This document shows, one piece after another, positions 5,390 to 9,303 of a stretch of 9,303 nt of DNA; position 1 is the stretch's first letter; each line of letters opens with the position of its first letter. The DNA is taken from positions 1 through 9,303 of the forward strand of contig DATMBH010000047.1 of NCBI GenBank assembly GCA_035559335.1, in the 5' to 3' direction. Below the pieces are notes generated by a model. It did no database searches and was not told the origin of the DNA. It saw nothing but the letters and a program-made list of their open reading frames with translations. This stretch comes from DASXPG01 sp035559335. Its GTDB lineage: Bacteria > Gemmatimonadota > Gemmatimonadetes > Gemmatimonadales > JACORV01. A program made the position numbers and the translations under genes.

Positions 5390-7192
5390 GACGACGATGC
5401 GATAGGTGCCGGTCGCGGGCTCACCGCCGAACGAGTTGGCGAGGACCCGGTACGTCCTTCCGCCACGCACCTGGAAGGTGAGCAGCGAGTTGGTATCCGT
5501 GCCGCCATCGTCGTCGGTGGCCAGCCGGTTGCCCTCCGAATCGGTGAGAATCAGGTAGGTGTCGAATTCCGCCGAGCGCATGTCGATCGTGATCTGGCCA
5601 TCACGCGCGGGGCGAAGCAGGTACACGTCGGCGTAGGTGCCGTCTCCCACGACGCTGTCGCCGGCTTCGAGCCGACCCACCTGAAGCCGGTCGAGCCGGA
5701 TCTCCATCACGCGTCCCGGCGGCGCGGCCGGGTCCGCCAGCTCCAGCTGCAGCTCGTAGAAGCCGGTCTGCTGCGACTCCCCGAAGCTGCGAGCCTGAAT
5801 GCGGTAGCGCCCGTTCTGGGCGATGCCGGCGCTGATGAACGAGTCGGTACCCTCGCCGCCATCATCGTCGCTGGCGACCAGGTTCCCGCGCGGATCGTAA
5901 AGTTCGAGGTAGGCGTCGAATTCCCGGGAGATCATGTCGAGCAGGACAGTCTGTCCGGCCCGCGCATCGAACTCCCAGGTGTCGGTGAAGCCGCCGCCGT
6001 CCCGGAGATTGTCGCCTTGCTCCAGACGTCCCATCGCGCGCTCGCCGGGCCGGAGCCTGGCGGAGCGGCCGGGACCCGCGGGCGCCTCGGCGACCACCAG
6101 TGACACGCTGTAGAGGCCGCCTTCCTGCGACTGCGAGTATGGTCGCACCTGAAGCGTGTAGGTGCCGGTTCGCGGGAGCGTGTGGGCGATGCGGCTGTTG
6201 GTCCCCTCGCCGCCGTCGTCGTCCGAGGCCAACACCGCGCCGGCATCGTCGAGCAGCGTGGCGTAGACATCGAACTCCGTTGACATCACGTCTATCCGCG
6301 CTATCTGACCCGCGCGGCCCTGGAACACCCATACGTCGGTGAGGTAGCTGCCCTGCTGCTGATCGCCGGGCTCGAGGCGTCCCTCACGCGTCTGGCCGCT
6401 GCTGATCGTGGCACGTTCGCCGGGCTCGGCGAAGCGGCCGGTCTCGTCGCTCAGTTGCAGCTGGTAGCTGCCGACAACCGGGTTGTCCGGATAACTCGTC
6501 GCAACGATAGTGTAGCGGCCCGCGGTCGCGGCCCGGAACGAAACCACGGCATTGCCTTCCGGGAGCCCGTCGTCGTTGGTGCCGAGCAACACGCCGTCGG
6601 GGCCGTACACGACCAGGAACGCGTCGAAATCGGATGAGCGCAGCTCGGCGCGTACCCGCGCCCCTTGCCTGACGTCCACCTGCCACCGGTCCATGTAGCC
6701 GCCGTCCGGACCGAGGTCGTCGCCTGGTTCGAGGAGTCCCTCTCCGCTAGATCCTATCGCCAGGGTCGCGCCCTGACCCGGTGGTGCCACTTGGGGAACG
6801 TCCCACGGCCTCGCGGTCAGCGAGTAGTTGCCGCGTCCATTCTGGCTGAAGGCCGTCGCTATCACCCGATAGCGGCCGTCGCGCGGCAGGATGACCCGCA
6901 GCCGCGAGTCGGTGCCTTCGCCGCCGTCGTCGTCGGACCCGACCATGAAGCCTTCGGCGTCGCGCACCACCAGGTAGGTGTCGAATTCCGCCGACCCCAT
7001 ATCGATGACCAGGCGCTGGCCGCGGCGTCCCTCGAGCGTCCAGATGTGATACGGCGCCCGGCGGGTCCGGCTGGTCGGATCGGCGTCACCGAGAACGCCG
7101 GTGACGGACTGCCCGGGAACTAGGGTCCGCTCCTGCGCCGCGAGCGGTGCGACGAGAAGCGCCAGCAGGAGTATTGACGGCGAGGTACGCAT
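5375..7192 (-). CDS. Secreted protein with five PPC-like repeats
   Basis: A 605-residue exported protein. MRTSPSILLLALLVAPLAAQ is a signal peptide with probable cleavage after the AA or AAQ at 18-20. Five PPC-type repeats fill the rest: about 24-126, 142-247, 260-367, 381-484 and 499-601. Repeats 1, 3, 4 and 5 carry an acidic turn DDDGG (87-91, 324-328, 442-446, 560-564); repeats 1, 3 and 4 extend it to SDDDGGEGT. In repeat 2 it is NDDGL. Most repeats precede the turn with an EFDxY or DFDAF strand. Such acidic turns could bind calcium, but that is inference. There is no catalytic domain. PPC domains normally trail secreted peptidases; here they form a separate protein encoded 29 bases downstream of an S46 peptidase on the same strand, so co-expression is likely. 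Possible roles are substrate or polymer binding, or a peptidase partner. ATG 7192 directly precedes the signal peptide. Confidence 0.87.
   Translation of the reverse strand: MRTSPSILLLALLVAPLAAQERTLVPGQSVTGVLGDADPTSRTRRAPYHIWTLEGRRGQRLVIDMGSAEFDTYLVVRDAEGFMVGSDDDGGEGTDSRLRVILPRDGRYRVIATAFSQNGRGNYSLTARPWDVPQVAPPGQGATLAIGSSGEGLLEPGDDLGPDGGYMDRWQVDVRQGARVRAELRSSDFDAFLVVYGPDGVLLGTNDDGLPEGNAVVSFRAATAGRYTIVATSYPDNPVVGSYQLQLSDETGRFAEPGERATISSGQTREGRLEPGDQQQGSYLTDVWVFQGRAGQIARIDVMSTEFDVYATLLDDAGAVLASDDDGGEGTNSRIAHTLPRTGTYTLQVRPYSQSQEGGLYSVSLVVAEAPAGPGRSARLRPGERAMGRLEQGDNLRDGGGFTDTWEFDARAGQTVLLDMISREFDAYLELYDPRGNLVASDDDGGEGTDSFISAGIAQNGRYRIQARSFGESQQTGFYELQLELADPAAPPGRVMEIRLDRLQVGRLEAGDSVVGDGTYADVYLLRPARDGQITIDMRSAEFDTYLILTDSEGNRLATDDDGGTDTNSLLTFQVRGGRTYRVLANSFGGEPATGTYRIVVRGGP
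5552..5575 (-). repeat. 24-base direct repeat, copy A (in PPC repeat 5)
   Basis: Bases 5552-5575 are identical to 6969-6992 on the same strand. Both code for the SAEFDTYL strand of a PPC repeat, in repeats 5 and 1 respectively. Identity includes the third codon positions and contains the GAATTC hexamer in both copies. Confidence 0.8.
6969..6992 (-). repeat. 24-base direct repeat, copy B (in PPC repeat 1)
   Basis: This is the partner of 5552-5575, identical over 24 bases, about 1.4 kb away in the same gene. It could seed recombination that would delete repeats 2 to 5 in part, or reflect gene conversion between the outer repeats. Confidence 0.8.
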
Positions 7193-7221
7193 AGTCCCGG
7201 TCCGGTCAGAGGGTGAACAAC

Positions 7222-9303
7222 CTAACGTGCCGGCCCAGCGAGCTCATCGGCCAGAGCGCCGGCATCGTAGATCCTGCGAAGGGCCTCGATGATCCCGCGG
7301 GCGTCAACCCACACCGAGCGGCCGCGCGCTTCGGTGAACAGGAACCGGGCCGGCAGCCCCTCGACGTTGCCATCGAAGATCAGGCCGACCACTTCCCCGT
7401 CGCGGTTGAGCACCGGCGAGCCCGAGTTGCCGCCGATGATGTCGTTGGTGGACACGGCGTTGAGCGGCGTGTGCAGCCGCAGCGAATCGCGTCGCTGAAT
7501 CCAGCGTTCGGGCAGGTTCCAGGGCGAACGGCCCGAGAACCCGTAGTGGCGATCGTAGAGCCCATGGAACGTCGTGAACGGCTGGGCGAAAGTGCCGTTC
7601 ATCGGGTAGCGGCGGACCTCGCCGTCGCTGATCCGGAGCGAGAACGTAGCGTCCGGCGCCACCGAGCTGCCGAATACGGCCAGCAGCGCGCGTGCGATGC
7701 GTTCGTTCTGCTGGTCCTCGCTCTCCACCAGCGCGTTCCACTGCTGCGTAAGCTGGCGCTCCAACGGGTCTATGACGCGTGCTAGAGCGAGAAACGGTTC
7801 GGCGCCAGCAGCGGCAGTGATGCGGGACAGCGCCTCGGCCGGCTGGCCCGCTATCAGCGAGCGCCGCTGCTCGGCCGTGAGCAACTGCGACGCGCTCACC
7901 ATGGCACGCGCCGCCGCTTCAGGAGTGCGGCCCTGCAGCGCAGCTCGAAGCACAGGGTCGTTGGAGGGGAGTTCGGCCTGCATCGCGGTGAAGTAGGCGG
8001 TGAGCAGCCGGATTTCCACCATCGTGTCAATCGGCGTCGCGGAGCCGATGGCGCGCTCGAGCGAGGCCCGATTGGCGTCCCGGAACGGCTCCAGCCGCAG
8101 CGAGTCGGGCCGGGCCATTTCCACCGGCCAGCGCAGGATCTGGCCCGCCAGATTCAGCAGCCGCGACCCGTACGCTCCGAACCCGTGATAGCGGCGCCGC
8201 ACGTCGAGCGAGCGCATCTGGGAGCGGATGCGCGCAATCTGGTCCCAGGCATCGCCGTACTGGCGGCGCAAAGTGGGATCGGCATTGACGCGTGAACGGA
8301 ACGTGCTCTCCCACTCCCGCTTGCGCTGCATCAGCTGCGGGTCGAGCAGGCCCGACTGATAGCCCCCGATGGCCTTCTGGCTGTTCTGGAGCGAGAAGAT
8401 CGTGTTGCGCAGCCGCGCGGCCCGCTCCGGACTAGCCCTGCCTATCGAGTCGTACACGCTGATCAGGCGGGCTAGCTGCGCCAGCTGCACCGGATACTGC
8501 ACGTCGCGAAGGTATTCCAGCTGGGCAATCGTGTTCAGGCGACCGGTGGACCCCGGGTTGCCAACCACCAACACCAGGTCGCCCTCGGACGCTCCGGTCC
8601 TGCTCCAGCGGAAGAACTCGGTGTGGGCCGGTTCGCGGTTCACGTAGGCCCGGTAGAAGCTGACGTCCAGGTCGTGGCGGGGGTAGGTGAAGTTGTCGGG
8701 GTCTCCGCCGAAGAACGCGATGTCCGACTCGGGGGCGAATACCAGCCGCACGTCGCTGAACCTGCGGAACCGGTACAGCTTGTACTGGCCGCCACGGTAC
8801 ATGGGCACCATCTGGCACACCAGGTCAGGCGCCCCGCCGGTGCAGCGTTCCTCGAGCCGGCGGATCGTCGCCGTCCTGAGCTCCGCGGCGCGTGCCGGCG
8901 CCGCGCCGGCCGGCACCGCGGCGTTCACCGAGTCGGTGAGGTCAGTAATCGAGAGCAGCTGGTCCACCCACATATTCGGACAGGGGCGTTCGTCCTCGCG
9001 GGTGCGGGCGTAGAAGCCGTTGCCCAGCAGGTCCTCGCCCTGACGGGTTACGCCCTCGATGCAGGCCCGGGCGCAGTGATGGTTGGTCATGATCAGTCCG
9101 TCGCCGGACACGAAGGACGCCGTGCAGCCTGGTTGCCGCAGCGCTGCCAGCCTCACGTGGTCAAGCCACTCGGGAGTGGGACGGAAGCTGTAGCGCCGCG
9201 CCCAGTACTCCAGCGGCGGCTGGTCGAAGGTCCACATCTTGCCGGTCTCGAGTCCGGGGTATTCACCGGCACCCTGGCTCGGAGTGGCGGGCTGCTGCGC
9301 TGC
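7222..9303 (-). CDS. S46 family dipeptidyl-peptidase (DPP7-like), partial, N-terminus beyond right edge
   Basis: The frame is open from the stop at 7222 to the right edge: 671 residues from the Met at 9237 plus 22 codons before it. That Met lies in LETGKMWTFDQPP, the conserved start of mature S46 enzymes, so it is not the true start; a signal peptide should lie beyond the edge. Numbered from that Met: catalytic His is in TNHHC (51-55), Asp in YPRHDLD (189 or 191), and Ser605 in GGNSGSP. Eighteen residues after the Ser is Gly623 (FDGN), as in DPP7; the Asp/Glu-specific DPP11 has Arg there. It therefore probably removes dipeptides with a hydrophobic P1 residue from peptide N-termini outside the cytoplasm. 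Six cysteines (38, 55, 59, 86, 132, 141) suit an exported enzyme. Length is near complete for the family. Confidence 0.94.
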   Translation of the reverse strand, partial: AAQQPATPSQGAGEYPGLETGKMWTFDQPPLEYWARRYSFRPTPEWLDHVRLAALRQPGCTASFVSGDGLIMTNHHCARACIEGVTRQGEDLLGNGFYARTREDERPCPNMWVDQLLSITDLTDSVNAAVPAGAAPARAAELRTATIRRLEERCTGGAPDLVCQMVPMYRGGQYKLYRFRRFSDVRLVFAPESDIAFFGGDPDNFTYPRHDLDVSFYRAYVNREPAHTEFFRWSRTGASEGDLVLVVGNPGSTGRLNTIAQLEYLRDVQYPVQLAQLARLISVYDSIGRASPERAARLRNTIFSLQNSQKAIGGYQSGLLDPQLMQRKREWESTFRSRVNADPTLRRQYGDAWDQIARIRSQMRSLDVRRRYHGFGAYGSRLLNLAGQILRWPVEMARPDSLRLEPFRDANRASLERAIGSATPIDTMVEIRLLTAYFTAMQAELPSNDPVLRAALQGRTPEAAARAMVSASQLLTAEQRRSLIAGQPAEALSRITAAAGAEPFLALARVIDPLERQLTQQWNALVESEDQQNERIARALLAVFGSSVAPDATFSLRISDGEVRRYPMNGTFAQPFTTFHGLYDRHYGFSGRSPWNLPERWIQRRDSLRLHTPLNAVSTNDIIGGNSGSPVLNRDGEVVGLIFDGNVEGLPARFLFTEARGRSVWVDARGIIEALRRIYDAGALADELAGPAR

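Larger units (their letters stand above)
5390..7123 (-). repeat. Five tandem PPC-domain coding repeats
   Basis: In translation order the repeats lie at about 7123-6815, 6769-6452, 6415-6092, 6052-5741 and 5698-5390. The DNA coding for the acidic turn recurs almost unchanged; for example a 17-base match joins 6207-6223 and 6918-6934. Linkers between repeats are rich in Pro, Gly and Arg, as expected for a string of independent domains. Confidence 0.75.

Noticed and set aside
6200..6230. Microsatellite-like gccgtcgtcgtc runs in the five-repeat gene
   Set aside because: They are the codons of the DDDGG turns of each protein repeat, not an independent simple-sequence repeat or a CRISPR-like array.
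9235..9237. ATG at 9237 as the start of the S46 peptidase
   Set aside because: Conserved S46 sequence (LETGK before MWTFD) continues upstream in frame to the window edge, and an exported enzyme needs a signal peptide that is not downstream of this ATG.

Overview
The window is about 9.3 kb of dense, GC-rich bacterial DNA with seven protein genes, two of them cut by the window edges. Several features suggest a free-living Gram-negative lineage such as Gemmatimonadota or a neighbouring phylum: high GC, GTG starts, an S46 dipeptidyl-peptidase, multi-repeat PPC (bacterial pre-peptidase C-terminal) proteins and an NDP-forming acyl-CoA synthetase. This placement is inferred from gene content only. 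There is no ribosomal RNA, tRNA, CRISPR array, transposase or phage gene, and no gene-free stretch longer than about 130 bases.

Layout, left to right. (1) Positions 1-1287, minus: N-terminal 429 residues of an NDP-forming acyl-CoA synthetase, running off the left edge. (2) Positions 1288-1366: a short gap holding a striking 21-bp-stem palindrome built from 8-bp units. (3) Positions 1367-4085, minus: a three-gene unit of TPR protein, ABC ATPase and six-helix ABC-2 type permease. The genes are joined by 4-base start/stop overlaps (GTGA and ATGA), so they are probably translationally coupled. (4) Positions 4086-4212: a divergent control region with a candidate promoter for the TPR-ABC unit and two inverted repeats. 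(5) Positions 4213-5358, plus: a probable lipoprotein with three PPC-like beta-sandwich repeats. (6) Positions 5375-7192, minus: a secreted protein with five PPC-like repeats, tail to tail with the previous gene. (7) Positions 7222-9303, minus: an S46 dipeptidyl-peptidase with a DPP7-like S1 pocket residue, running off the right edge.

How the genes may work together. The S46 peptidase and the five-repeat protein lie 29 bases apart on the same strand and are probably one operon for peptide processing outside the cytoplasm. The three-repeat lipoprotein is a paralogue of the five-repeat protein: its repeats 1, 2 and 3 match repeats 1, 2 and 5 of the longer one. The TPR-ABC unit looks like an exporter or envelope-remodelling system with an accessory TPR protein of unknown role; its substrate cannot be read from the sequence. 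The acyl-CoA synthetase is metabolic and appears unrelated to its neighbours.

The best leads for something undescribed are the stand-alone PPC-repeat pair beside the S46 peptidase, the coupled TPR-ABC operon with an unrecognised conserved-looking C-terminal module, and the octamer palindrome at 1306-1361. None of these is proof of a new system.
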